Part shown: positions 34,668-45,546 of the stretch, piece after piece
Position numbering within the stretch: the stretch's first letter is position 1
Layout of the letters: every line of letters begins with the position of its first letter
NCBI RefSeq assembly: GCF_002934625.1
Contig: NZ_PTJD01000009.1
Span: forward strand, 1 to 64,000
DNA length: 64,000 bases
Source of the DNA: Kineococcus xinjiangensis
GTDB taxonomy: Bacteria; Actinomycetota; Actinomycetes; Actinomycetales; Kineococcaceae
Reading direction: 5' to 3'
Program-made: the position numbers and the translations under genes
Notes under the pieces: generated by a model
Seen by the model: only the letters and a program-made list of their open reading frames with translations
Database searches by the model: none
Told to the model about the DNA's origin: nothing

Positions 34668-36122
34668 CTACTCCCGCCGGTACCCGAAGAAGGAGCGCTT
34701 CACGATCAGCGCGGTGACCTCCACCGGCACCATCGACTCCCATGAGTCGTCCCCGCTGCCGATGCGCCGCAGCACGTCGCGGCTGAGGATGGGCAGGTAC
34801 TCGGACCGGTAGTTGTCGAGGTCGACGAAGGAGCCGCGGCCGGAGAGGTAGTCGAACAGCGGCTGCAGGTCCGGGTCCACCTTCGTCTGGTCCACCGTGA
34901 GGACGCCGTCGCCGGACGGCTGCTGCATCGGGTACACGTAGAGCCGGAGGTCGTTCTTGAACAGGCGCCCGAAGCTCTCGAGGATGCCGCCCTGCATGTG
35001 GGTGTGGTTCTCCTCCTTGAACATGTCGAGGAGGCTGGGCAGGCCGAGGACGATGCCGATCCGCTCCTTGGTGCGCGCCTGCAGGTAGGCGGCGAGGCGG
35101 TTGTAGTCGTAGTAGTCGGAGATGAGGACGGTGACCCCGCAGGCGCCGAGGAGGTCGGCGCGGGCGAGGAAGTCGCGCCGGTCCACCTTGTCGGTGTCCG
35201 CCCGGAGGTTGCGCATCGTCAGCTCGGCGAGGGTCAGGATCGGCTTGCCGGCGACGGCGGGATCCTGTTGGAACTTCTCCCGCGCGCACTCCAGCATGTC
35301 GATGTTGACGACGGTGGGCGGACGGAAGCTGCCGCGCTCGACGAGGACGGCGTGCTTGCGCAGCGCCTCGCTGGGCTGGAGGACCTCCCCGTCGGGCCCG
35401 AACATCGCGACGCCGCTGAGGCCGAGCTGGACGAGCTGCAGCGCCATGATGCGGTTGTCGACGCTGCGGAACTCGATGCCCTTGAACTTGATCATGTCGA
35501 TCTCGATGCGGCCCGTGGAGAGCCGGTCGAGGAGGCTGGCCACGACCTGGTCGGGCTCGTGGCGCTGGAAGAACGCGGCGTGCAGGAGGTTGACGCCGAC
35601 GATGCCCAGCGCCTCCTGCTGCAGCGCGGCGTCGTCGTCGAGCATCCGGACGTGCAGGACGATCTCGCTGGGCTCGTCGTGGGGGTGCGCCTGGAACCGG
35701 ACGCCCATCCAGCCGTGGCACTCGTTGCCGCCGCGGTAGCTGCGGGCGACGACGGTGTCGGCGAAGGCGAAGAAGCAGGTGTCGTCCCCGCGGGTCTCCC
35801 CGAGGCGCTCCACGTTGAGGGACAGCTCGTGCTGCAGCATCGCCTGCAGGCGGCCGAGGGAGACGTAGCGGTCGGACTTGCCGTAGACGGCGTCGCTGAC
35901 GGCCATGTCGTACGCGGACATCGACTTGGCCATCGTCCCGGCGGCCCCGCCGGCGCGGAAGAACCAGCGCGCCACCTCCTGCCCGGCACCGATCTCGGCG
36001 ATCGTGCCGTACCAGCGGGGGTCGAGGTTGATGCGCAGGGCCTTCTGCAGGGTGTCGCCCGCGATCTCCATGAGCCGTTGCGTCCTCTCAGGGGCGGTGG
36101 TGCCGAGGTGGAGCAGCTCCAT
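34668..36122 (-). CDS. Unassigned 484-residue cytosolic protein
   Basis: A 484-residue protein from ATG (complement 36120-36122). The sequence is well ordered: M-E-L-L-H-L-G-T-T-A near the start, G-R-L-Q-A-M-L-Q-H-E, H-G-W-M-G-V-R-F, E-I-D-M-I-K-F-K-G-I-E-F, N-I-D-M-L-E-C-A-R-E-K-F, L-I-S-D-Y-Y-D-Y-N-R-L and V-T-A-L-I-V-K-R-S-F-F-G-Y-R near the end. No signal peptide, membrane segment or nucleotide-binding motif is seen. I do not recognise the family with confidence. Divergent from the flavoprotein gene, 74 bp apart. A GTG eleven codons upstream is an alternative start. Confidence 0.85.
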   Translation of the reverse strand: MELLHLGTTAPERTQRLMEIAGDTLQKALRINLDPRWYGTIAEIGAGQEVARWFFRAGGAAGTMAKSMSAYDMAVSDAVYGKSDRYVSLGRLQAMLQHELSLNVERLGETRGDDTCFFAFADTVVARSYRGGNECHGWMGVRFQAHPHDEPSEIVLHVRMLDDDAALQQEALGIVGVNLLHAAFFQRHEPDQVVASLLDRLSTGRIEIDMIKFKGIEFRSVDNRIMALQLVQLGLSGVAMFGPDGEVLQPSEALRKHAVLVERGSFRPPTVVNIDMLECAREKFQQDPAVAGKPILTLAELTMRNLRADTDKVDRRDFLARADLLGACGVTVLISDYYDYNRLAAYLQARTKERIGIVLGLPSLLDMFKEENHTHMQGGILESFGRLFKNDLRLYVYPMQQPSGDGVLTVDQTKVDPDLQPLFDYLSGRGSFVDLDNYRSEYLPILSRDVLRRIGSGDDSWESMVPVEVTALIVKRSFFGYRRE

Positions 36123-36196
36123 ACTGTCCGCGCTCGCGGAGTCACGCCACGTGACAGATCCCGCTCCCCGCGCCGTCCCCTCCCCCGGGCGGCAGG

Positions 36197-37417
36197 ATGC
36201 GCCCCGTGGCGGACGCTGGGCGGGACGGGTCGTGGGACGTGGCGGTCGTGGGGGCGGGACCGGCGGGCAGCGCCGCGGCCCTCGCGGCGGCGCAGGCGCG
36301 GCCCGGCGCGCGGGTGCTGCTGCTGGACAAGGCGGACTTCCCCCGGGACAAGCCCTGCGGTGACGGCATCGCCCCGCACGCCCTCGACGTGCTCGCCGGC
36401 CTCGGCGTGCCGGACGCCGCGGCCGGGTACCCGCCGGTGGGGCGGCTGGAGCTGGGCTTCCCCGGCGGGCCGGTGGCGGCGGGGGACATGGCCCGGCCCG
36501 CGCGGGTGGTGCCGCGGCGGGTGTTCGACGCCCGGCTGGTGGCGGCGGCGCAGGAGCGTGGCGCGGTGCTGCGCCGGCAGCAGGTGCGGGAGGTCGCGGT
36601 GCTGGCGGACCGGGTGCTGCTGGACCCCGGCACGCCGGAGCAGGTGGCGGCGCGGGTGGTGGTGGCCGCGGACGGGGCGCACTCGCTGCTGCGCCGGGCG
36701 GTCGGGATGCCCGCCCCGCGGCGGGTGGCGTTCGCCGTGCGCGGCTACGCACCGGCGCCGGCCGGGGCCGCGGCCCAGGTGATCGCGTTCGGCACCGCGC
36801 GCTGGCCGTCGTACGCGTGGTCGTTCCCCATCGGCGACGGGTGGGCGAACGTCGGCTACGGGGAGCCGCTGGTGGATGGTGCGGCGCTGAGCCGCCGCCG
36901 GCTCGTCGAGGGCGTGGAGGAGCTGCTGCCCGGCGCGGGCGGCGGCGCGCGGGACTGGCGGGGGCACCACCTGCCGCTGTCCACCGGCCGGGCCCGCCAA
37001 CCGGACGGGCGGGTGCTGCTGGTGGGCGACGCGGCCTCGTTGATCAACCCCGTGACGGGGGAGGGCATCTACTACGCGGTGCTGTCGGGGTCGCTGGCGG
37101 GGCGGGCGGCGGCGATGGCGGAGGAGCCGGGCGGGACGTACCGGCGGCTGCTGCGCTCGCACCTGGGGGCGCACCTGCGCTCCACGGACGCGGCGGCGGC
37201 GCTCAGCCGGTCCCCCCGGCTGCTGGGCGCGGCAGTGCGGGGCGCGGCGGCGGACGCGCGCGTGTTCGCCGACCTCGTGGAGCTGGGCCTGGGGCGGGGC
37301 GTCCTGACGCCCCGGGCCCTGGCGGGGGTGCTGCGCGGCGCGGGACCCCTGGCGGCGGGCGCCCCGACGGCGGGTCCCCTGGCGGCGCGCCGGACAGCGC
37401 GGAGGGCCCCGCTCTGA
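36197..37417 (+). CDS. Geranylgeranyl reductase-type flavoprotein
   Basis: A 406-residue protein. FAD-binding motifs are V-A-V-V-G-A-G-P-A-G-S (about 15-25), F-P-R-D-K-P-C-G-D-G with the conserved Cys of the family, V-V-V-A-A-D-G-A-H-S, and V-L-L-V-G-D-A-A-S-L-I-N-P-V-T-G-E-G-I. These place it in the geranylgeranyl reductase group, which saturates isoprenoid chains of menaquinone or polar lipids with FAD and a reductant. The exact substrate is open. The 3' end overlaps a perfect hairpin terminator. Confidence 0.88.
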   Translation: MRPVADAGRDGSWDVAVVGAGPAGSAAALAAAQARPGARVLLLDKADFPRDKPCGDGIAPHALDVLAGLGVPDAAAGYPPVGRLELGFPGGPVAAGDMARPARVVPRRVFDARLVAAAQERGAVLRRQQVREVAVLADRVLLDPGTPEQVAARVVVAADGAHSLLRRAVGMPAPRRVAFAVRGYAPAPAGAAAQVIAFGTARWPSYAWSFPIGDGWANVGYGEPLVDGAALSRRRLVEGVEELLPGAGGGARDWRGHHLPLSTGRARQPDGRVLLVGDAASLINPVTGEGIYYAVLSGSLAGRAAAMAEEPGGTYRRLLRSHLGAHLRSTDAAAALSRSPRLLGAAVRGAAADARVFADLVELGLGRGVLTPRALAGVLRGAGPLAAGAPTAGPLAARRTARRAPL

Positions 37418-37432
37418 CGAGCGGGGCCCTCC
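37401..37432. terminator. Perfect 14-bp hairpin at the flavoprotein stop
   Basis: GGAGGGCCCCGCTC, loop TGAC, then the exact complement. The loop contains the flavoprotein TGA stop. No U tract follows, as is usual in high-GC actinobacteria. It could serve both convergent genes. Confidence 0.7.
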
Positions 37433-37464
37433 GTCCGGCCGGGAGCGCTGGGGTGCTCGGGGGC

Positions 37465-37896
37465 TCAGGCGAGCAGCAGCTCCTGGTCGGGTGCGAGCTG
37501 CGCGGCGCCGGCGCGCATCCGGCGGCCCGTGAGCTTCTGCAGGCGCAGGTGCAGGACCTGGCCGCTGTCCTCCGGCGCCCAGGTGCCGAGCTTGCCGCTG
37601 AGTGCCTGCGACTGCTCCGCGGGCAGGAGCCGGGCCCGGCCCACGGCGGTGACGCTCCAGCCGCTGCGCTGGTCGACGTCGACGACGTGGACGTTGAGGG
37701 CGACGGTCGCGTTGGCGACCGCGCGGGCGAAGATGCTGTCGGCGGTGGTGCGGATCAGCACCTCGTCACCGTCGACGACGTAGTTGACGGTGCGGATCGC
37801 GGGCAGGGCGTGCTCGGTGTAGGCGATGACCCCCAGGTTCCGCGATGCCAGCAGTTCCTTGCACTCGGCAGTACCGATCTCTTCGGCGGTCCCCAT
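37465..37896 (-). CDS. Pyridoxamine 5'-phosphate oxidase-type flavin-binding protein
   Basis: A 143-residue protein with the split-barrel pattern of the PPOX family: C-K-E-L-L-A-S-R-N-L-G-V-I-A-Y near the start, P-A-I-R-T-V-N-Y-V-V-D-G, V-L-I-R-T-T-A-D-S, V-A-L-N-V-H-V-V-D and W-S-V-T-A-V-G-R-A-R. Members of this size bind FMN, F420 or heme rather than making PLP. It is monocistronic, with an inverted repeat in its upstream region. Confidence 0.85.
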   Translation of the reverse strand: MGTAEEIGTAECKELLASRNLGVIAYTEHALPAIRTVNYVVDGDEVLIRTTADSIFARAVANATVALNVHVVDVDQRSGWSVTAVGRARLLPAEQSQALSGKLGTWAPEDSGQVLHLRLQKLTGRRMRAGAAQLAPDQELLLA

Positions 37897-38282
37897 TGCC
37901 CGGCTCCTCTCGTCGCGCCCCGTCGCTGCGACAACGACCCGCGCGCCAGTGCGCGAGTCGTTATCGACACGTTAAGTACCTCACCGTAAGCGGAGCGAAA
38001 CCATCTTGACCAGAGGTTCTAGGCTTCGCCTCGCTTTTCCGACCACCGTGGACCGGTCCTTCCCCGGCCTCGCGCGGTGGGACCGATCCCGTTGCGGCGC
38101 GAGCCATCCCGTGCATGCAGCGGTGCCGGGGAGTCGCCGGCCGCCGCCGCCCGCAGGTAGTGCAGAGCGAGATCACCTCACACCGGAAAAGCGCCCTCAA
38201 ATGGTTGCAAGATTCCGGCAGCGCCGCGCAAGGGCGCGTCGCCGCCCGGTCCGGGGACGGCGGTCGGGCAGGATGGCCGACC
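37897..38282. other. 386-bp divergent intergenic region
   Basis: Between the PPOX-protein gene and thymidine kinase. It contains an imperfect 11-bp inverted repeat (37934-37961) near the PPOX gene, and a less GC-rich block around 37960-38035 that probably holds promoters for both directions. No small gene with a credible ribosome site was seen. Confidence 0.5.
37934..37961. promoter_or_regulatory. Inverted repeat upstream of the PPOX-protein gene
   Basis: ACGACCCGCGC and GCGCGAGTCGT flank a 6-base spacer with one mismatch in the arms. It lies 38-65 bp before the PPOX-protein start and could be an operator or a leader hairpin. Confidence 0.4.
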
Positions 38283-38975
38283 GTGGCGGAGCTGGTGTTC
38301 TTCTCGGGGACGATGGACTGCGGCAAGTCGACGCTCGCCTTGCAGATGGATCACAACCACGGCGTGCGCGGCCGCCGCGGCCTGCTCTACACCCGCTTCG
38401 ACCGCGCCGGGGACTCCGTCATCTCCAGCCGCCTCGGCCTGCACCGCCCGGCGCTGGAGGTCCGCGACACCACCGACTTCTTCGCCGAGGTCGCCTCCCG
38501 GCGCACCCGCGGCGAGCGCATCGACTACCTCGTCTGCGACGAGGCGCAGTTCTACGCCCCCGTGCAGGTCGAGCAGCTCGCCCGCATCGTCGACGACCTC
38601 GCCATCGACGTCTTCGCCTTCGGGATCACCTCCGACTTCCGCACCCGCCTCTTCCCCGGCAGCGCGCGGCTGGTGGAGCTGGCCGACCGCGTGCAGCTGC
38701 TGCAGGTCGAGGCGCTGTGCTGGTGCGGCGCCCGCGCCACGCACAACGCCCGCACCCTGCACGGGGAGATGGTGGTCGAGGGGGAGCAGGTCGTCGTCGG
38801 CGACGTGCAGCAGGACGCCGACCCCGCCCTCGACCCGGCCTCCGTCGAGGTGGCCGCCCCCGTGGAGTACGAGGTGCTGTGCCGGCGCCACCACATGCGG
38901 CAGGAGACCGCCGCGCGCGCCCGCGCCCGGGCCGGCACCCAGCTCCGCCTCGACGACGTGCCGGTGGGGGCGTAG
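38283..38975 (+). CDS. tdk: Thymidine kinase
   Basis: A 230-residue protein from GTG 38283. It has the type II thymidine kinase P-loop F-F-S-G-T-M-D-C-G-K-S-T (about 6-17), the D-E-A-Q-F Walker B segment with the catalytic Glu (about 86), and a Cys-rich lasso region (C-W-C-G...C-R-R-H-H) that holds zinc in the family. It phosphorylates thymidine to dTMP in the salvage pathway. The flavin reductase gene follows 29 bp downstream on the same strand. Confidence 0.93.
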   Translation: MAELVFFSGTMDCGKSTLALQMDHNHGVRGRRGLLYTRFDRAGDSVISSRLGLHRPALEVRDTTDFFAEVASRRTRGERIDYLVCDEAQFYAPVQVEQLARIVDDLAIDVFAFGITSDFRTRLFPGSARLVELADRVQLLQVEALCWCGARATHNARTLHGEMVVEGEQVVVGDVQQDADPALDPASVEVAAPVEYEVLCRRHHMRQETAARARARAGTQLRLDDVPVGA

Positions 38976-39004
38976 CCCGCGGCGGCGTGTGCGAACGTCG
39001 GGGC

Positions 39005-39607
39005 ATGACGCGACGCGACTACGACCCCGCCGCCCTCGGACGGGCCGTCTACCCGCTCCTGACCAGCATCATCGTGCCCCGGCCCATCGCCTGGGTCTCG
39101 ACCCGCTCGGCGGACGGCGTCGACAACGTCGCGCCCCACTCCTTCTTCACCGTCAGCTCCGTCGACCCGCCGGTGGTGCAGTTCACCTCCGTCGGGGAGA
39201 AGGACTCCCTGCGCAACGCCCGCGCGACCGGTGAGTTCGTCGTCTGCCTCAGCGACGAGGAGAACGTCGAGCGGGTCAACGCCACCGCCACCGACTACCC
39301 CGCCGACGTCAGCGAGTTCGACGCCGTCGGCCTCACCCGCGAGGCCAGCACCGTCGTGCGGCCCCCGCGGGTGGCGGAGTCCCCGGTCGCCATCGAGTGC
39401 CGCGTGCTGGACCTGAGGAGCTTCGGCGACTCCACCGTCGTCTTCGGGCAGGTCGTCTGGGTGGCCGTCGACGAGGACGTGCTGCGCGAGGGCCGCCCCG
39501 CCATCGACCTGCTGCGCCCCGTCGCCCGCCTCGGCGCCGACGAGTGGAGCGCCATCGGGCCCGTCAGCACCCGCCGGCGCATCCCCTACGAGCTGACCGG
39601 GGAGTGA
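39005..39607 (+). CDS. Flavin reductase-like FMN-binding protein
   Basis: A 200-residue protein. Typical features are Y-P-L-L-T-S-I-I-V-P-R-P-I-A-W-V-S-T, N-V-A-P-H-S-F-F-T-V-S-S, P-P-V-V-Q-F-T-S-V-G-E-K-D-S-L-R-N, and E-F-V-V-C-L. The split-barrel domain binds FMN and often reduces flavin with NAD(P)H for a partner oxygenase. No oxygenase is adjacent. Its natural role is not clear. Confidence 0.88.
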   Translation: MTRRDYDPAALGRAVYPLLTSIIVPRPIAWVSTRSADGVDNVAPHSFFTVSSVDPPVVQFTSVGEKDSLRNARATGEFVVCLSDEENVERVNATATDYPADVSEFDAVGLTREASTVVRPPRVAESPVAIECRVLDLRSFGDSTVVFGQVVWVAVDEDVLREGRPAIDLLRPVARLGADEWSAIGPVSTRRRIPYELTGE

Positions 39608-39617
39608 GGGGCGGGCC

Positions 39618-40454
39618 TCAGTCCCCGCCCCCGCCACCGCCGCCGTCGCCACCCCCGCCGCCGTCCCCGCCGCCCTCACCACCGCCGCCGCAGGAGTCGC
39701 CCCCGAGGTCCCCGCCGGAGCCCCAGCCCCCGCCCCACGCACCGCCGCTGCCGCCGCTCTCCACGTCCCCCTCCGACGTGCCCGCGGCCAGCCGCCGCAC
39801 GGCCAGCTCCAGGTCGGTGAGGGCCGGCGCCAGGTGCGGCGGCACGGCCCGCTGCCGGGCGACCACGTCGACGGTCCTGCCCGCCGCCCGCCAGCCGGAC
39901 TGCGCCGGCAGCTCGATCCCCGCGCGCCGCAGGGCACCGACCGCGGCCAGCAGGCGCACCAGCGACGCGGCCCCCGGCTCGACCGGCCGGCCCTGGACGG
40001 CCTCGCGCAGGGCGCCGACCACCCGGGCCGCCGCCGCCTTGCGGGGACCGGCGTCCAGCAGCGGCCAGCGCACCGACGGGAAGACCCACAGCACGATCCG
40101 CTGCTCCTCCCGCAGGACACCGCCCGCGGCGAGCGCTCCGGTGGCGCCGGCCCACGGCTCCTCCTGCGCCACCCGGCCGAGCTGGGTGGGCAGGTGGCCG
40201 GGCAGCGCCTGGACCGCGACGACACCCGCCCGCTGCAGCCGCGCACCACCCGGACCCGCCCCGGCGACGGGGACGAGCCGGCGCTCGACCGGGTCCGGGG
40301 CGAGGTGCCCGGCCAGCAGCAGCTCCGACAGCAGGGCACCCGCGAGAGCCAGCTGAGCGCGTCGGGCGGAGACGGTGCGGCGGCCCTCGTCGGGCGTCAG
40401 CAGCAGCAGGGCCAGGTCGTCGGCGAGGAGCACGTCCCAGACGCTATTGACCAC
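39618..40454 (-). CDS. GPP34-family protein with glycine-rich tail
   Basis: A 278-residue protein with a GTG start. The body (about 1-215) follows the GPP34/GOLPH3 pattern: L-A-D-D-L-A-L-L-L-L-T-P-D-E-G-R, L-A-L-A-G-A-L-L-S-E-L-L-L-A-G, and V-V-G-A-L-R-E-A-V. Actinobacterial members are cytosolic or membrane-associated proteins of unclear role; the eukaryotic relative binds PI4P. The last ~50 residues are almost only Gly with scattered Asp, Ser and Cys, an unusual low-complexity extension. It is divergent from the DUF1802 gene. Confidence 0.85.
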   Translation of the reverse strand: MVNSVWDVLLADDLALLLLTPDEGRRTVSARRAQLALAGALLSELLLAGHLAPDPVERRLVPVAGAGPGGARLQRAGVVAVQALPGHLPTQLGRVAQEEPWAGATGALAAGGVLREEQRIVLWVFPSVRWPLLDAGPRKAAAARVVGALREAVQGRPVEPGAASLVRLLAAVGALRRAGIELPAQSGWRAAGRTVDVVARQRAVPPHLAPALTDLELAVRRLAAGTSEGDVESGGSGGAWGGGWGSGGDLGGDSCGGGGEGGGDGGGGGDGGGGGGGD

Positions 40455-40513
40455 CCCGGATCACCGGAAGCCCCGTGCGGAGCCCACCGCGACCGGCCCC
40501 GCACACTGGGGCC

Positions 40514-41101
40514 GTGACCAGCACCACCGACACCGGTCCCGTCACCACCCCCGCCCTGAAGGAGTGGGGCGCCGTCGCCCACGCCCTCCTCGACGGGCGG
40601 CAGGCCCTGCTGCTGCGCAAGGGCGGCATCCACGAGAAGCGCTTCACCGTGGGCGCCTCCCGCTTCCTGCTCTTCCCCACCGTCGCCCACAGCCACGCGG
40701 AGTCCGTGCGCCCGGAGCACCACGACCTCCTCCCCCTCGGCGAGGCCGACGCCGGCACCGACGACCTCGTCCTGCGCGCCGGGCTGGAGGTCTTCGACGC
40801 CGTCGAGGTCACCCGCCCCGAGCAGGTCGACGACCTCGCCGACCTGCACGTCTGGACGCCGGAGTCGGTGCGCCGCACCCGCGTCGACTTCCGCCCCCGC
40901 CACCGCCTCACCGCCCTCGTCGTGCGTGCGGTGGAGCTGGAGGCGCCGGTGCGGCTGCGCCGGCTGCCGGAGCACGGCGGCTGCCGCAGCTGGCTGGACC
41001 TGCCTCTGGCGTGGCCCGCGGGCAGCGGGCGCGTCGTGCACGCCGACGACCACCTCGCAACCGTCGCCGCCGCGGTGCGCGAGCGGGCCGGCGCCCCGTA
41101 G
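40514..41101 (+). CDS. DUF1802 family protein
   Basis: A 195-residue protein from GTG 40514. It has the family's A-L-K-E-W-G-A-V-A-H-A-L-L-D-G-R-Q-A-L-L-L-R-K-G-G-I pattern early, F-L-L-F-P-T-V-A-H-S-H, and a C-terminal strand region with R-L-R-R-L-P-E-H-G-G-C. Biochemical function is unknown. It is followed 42 bp later by the glucosidase gene on the same strand. Confidence 0.85.
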   Translation: MTSTTDTGPVTTPALKEWGAVAHALLDGRQALLLRKGGIHEKRFTVGASRFLLFPTVAHSHAESVRPEHHDLLPLGEADAGTDDLVLRAGLEVFDAVEVTRPEQVDDLADLHVWTPESVRRTRVDFRPRHRLTALVVRAVELEAPVRLRRLPEHGGCRSWLDLPLAWPAGSGRVVHADDHLATVAAAVRERAGAP

Positions 41102-41143
41102 CGGCCACCGCCCGGAGCACGCGCCCGGGGTGGAGCGGGCAGG

Positions 41144-43864
<2,721 letters not shown>

Positions 43865-43902
43865 CGGACCCACGTACCCGCACCACCTGCGAGAGGAACC
43901 CC

Positions 43903-44238
43903 ATGTCGCTGCCCGAGCAGCCCCACGACGTCGTCGCCTGCGCGCTGACGGACCTGCCCCCCGGCGAGGTCGTCCGGCTGGACCTCGCCGTGCCCGTGAC
44001 GGTGTTCAACGTCGACGGCGAGCTGTACGCGATCGACGACACGTGCACCCACCAGGACGCGTCGCTGTCGGAGGGCTGGGTGGAGGACTGCGCCGTGGAG
44101 TGCCCCCTGCACTCGGCGATGTTCGACCTGGAGACGGGGATGCCCTCCGGCCCGCCGGCGTTCAAGCCGGTCCGCACCCATGCCGTGTCGGTGGTGGACG
44201 GGGACGTCGTGGTCCACGTGGGGACCCCGCGCGGCTGA
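43903..44238 (+). CDS. Rieske 2Fe-2S ferredoxin-like protein
   Basis: A 111-residue protein with ATG at 43903 and GAGAGGA upstream. The cluster ligands are C-T-H (about residue 47-49) and C-P-L-H (about 67-70), giving two Cys and two His. Its size and sequence fit the ferredoxin component of ring-hydroxylating dioxygenases (the biphenyl/phenylpropionate type), but no dioxygenase or reductase is nearby, so it probably serves another electron-transfer task. Confidence 0.92.
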   Translation: MSLPEQPHDVVACALTDLPPGEVVRLDLAVPVTVFNVDGELYAIDDTCTHQDASLSEGWVEDCAVECPLHSAMFDLETGMPSGPPAFKPVRTHAVSVVDGDVVVHVGTPRG

Positions 44239-44301
44239 CGCCGGCACCGCGGCGCGCTGCGGTCGCCGCCCCGGCGGCGGTTCGCGGCGGGGACCGGGGG
44301 C

Positions 44302-45282
44302 TCAGGCGGCGCGGCCGACGGCGGGGCGCCGCCCGGCCAGCGCGAGCAGCAGGTCCCGCTCGCGGCGGCACACGCGCGCGGCCCGGTCGCAGGGCGCGGG
44401 GTGCGGCTCCAGCACGACCCCCGAGTCGGCGGCGTGCGCGGTGAGGTCCTCCCAGCGCCGGGGCAGCCGCAGGCCCCCGGGGTCCAGCCCCTCCGCGGCG
44501 GCCGAGCGCAGCAACAGGCGCCGCTGCGCGGGGGCGTCGGCGGCCACCACGGGGCGCCCGTCGGTGACGCGCAGCAGCGCGGGGAGGACCTCTGCCAGCG
44601 GCGGGGCGCCCGTGAGGTCGGTGTCGCACAGGCCGTGGGTGGTGGCCGGATCGCCGGTGACGGGGGCGTGCGGGTCGAGGAGGGTGTCGAGGAGCACGTC
44701 GCCGGTGGCGGCGTCGACGACCGCGAGCTCCACGGCCAGGCCGTCGGGACCGGTCGCCGCGGCGTCGAGGACCACCGCCGCGCCGGGGGCCGCGGCCCGC
44801 AGCGCCCACCTCCGGGCCTCCTCGGCCGCGGCGCCGGAGCGCCCCCGCTCCGCGGCCAGCCAGTGCCAGGCCCGCTCCACGGCGTCGAGGGCCGGGTCGG
44901 CGGCCAGCTCCAGGTGCTCCCGCACCCCGAGGTCCCGGGCTCCGAGGTTGCCGCCGGCTCCCGGGGCGGGCGGCACCGCGGCCCCCGGCTCCCTGCCCTC
45001 CAGCACCTCGAAGGCGCTGCGCAGGGCGGCGAGCGCGGCCTGGCGGGCGGCGTCCAGCACGTCACCGCAGCGGTGGGCGGCGGCCTCGAGCGAACGGTGG
45101 AAGGCCGCGTCCTCGTGCGGCTCCCCGCCCCACCAGCGCGCCGTCCCACCGGCGTTGAGCAGCACCCGGCCGGTGCGGGCCTCCCGGCTGCCGAGCGCCA
45201 CCCCGACGTCGGCCGCCAGCAGCCACGGCCGGGCGGGCGCGCCCGGTGCCTGCGTGGCGAGGAAGTCTGCAGCGCTGTCCAT
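44302..45282 (-). CDS. Degenerate DEDD exonuclease-like protein
   Basis: A 326-residue protein; the ATG (complement 45280-45282) has GGAGGT upstream. The C-terminal half follows a DnaQ-type 3'-5' exonuclease: V-V-L-D-A-A-A-T-G-P, V-E-L-A-V-V-D, L-L-D-T-L-L-D-P, T-H-G-L-C-D-T-D-L, A-P-P-L-A-E-V-L-P-A-L-L and V-V-A-A-D-A-P-A. The usual D-x-E is D-A-A, and the later Asn/Asp segment (H-N-A-x-F-D) is A-D-A-P-A-Q, so metal binding is likely lost. The N-terminal half is helical and unassigned. Possibly a nucleic-acid-binding or regulatory descendant of an exonuclease. Confidence 0.72.
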   Translation of the reverse strand: MDSAADFLATQAPGAPARPWLLAADVGVALGSREARTGRVLLNAGGTARWWGGEPHEDAAFHRSLEAAAHRCGDVLDAARQAALAALRSAFEVLEGREPGAAVPPAPGAGGNLGARDLGVREHLELAADPALDAVERAWHWLAAERGRSGAAAEEARRWALRAAAPGAAVVLDAAATGPDGLAVELAVVDAATGDVLLDTLLDPHAPVTGDPATTHGLCDTDLTGAPPLAEVLPALLRVTDGRPVVAADAPAQRRLLLRSAAAEGLDPGGLRLPRRWEDLTAHAADSGVVLEPHPAPCDRAARVCRRERDLLLALAGRRPAVGRAA

Positions 45283-45405
45283 CGTGCACCTCCGTGGTGC
45301 GGTGGTCCCGGTGCGGGGTCCGACGGTCGACGGCCCCCTACCCGACGACGCCGACGCTACGCCCGCCCCCCGACACCGGCGCGGTGCCGCGCGGGGAGCT
45401 GGACC

Positions 45406-45444
45406 ACCCGGGTGTCCCCCGCGGGCGCTGAGCGACACCCGGGT
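45406..45444. promoter_or_regulatory. 11-bp perfect inverted repeat in divergent promoter region
   Basis: ACCCGGGTGTC (45406-45416) and GACACCCGGGT (45434-45444) are exact inverses 17 bp apart; each holds the palindrome ACCCGGGT. The pair lies between the exonuclease-like and GNAT-like genes, directly before the 23-bp tandem repeats, and looks like a regulator binding region. Confidence 0.5.
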
Positions 45445-45450
45445 CCCCGC

Positions 45451-45519
45451 GGTCCACCGGACGGATCGCCCGTGGTCCACCGGACGGATCGCCCGCGGTC
45501 CACCGGACGGATCGCCGGT
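45451..45519. repeat. Three tandem 23-bp repeats
   Basis: Units at 45451, 45474 and 45497 all begin GGTCCACCGGACGGATCGCC and differ only in the last few bases. The array ends 27 bp before the GNAT-like start. A 23-bp period is close to two helical turns, consistent with stacked protein-binding sites. Confidence 0.8.
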
Positions 45520-45546
45520 GCGAGCGCCCACCGATACGTTCTGGAG

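Noticed and set aside
45451-45519. Short CRISPR-like array
   Set aside because: The units are directly abutting with no spacers, so this is a simple tandem repeat.
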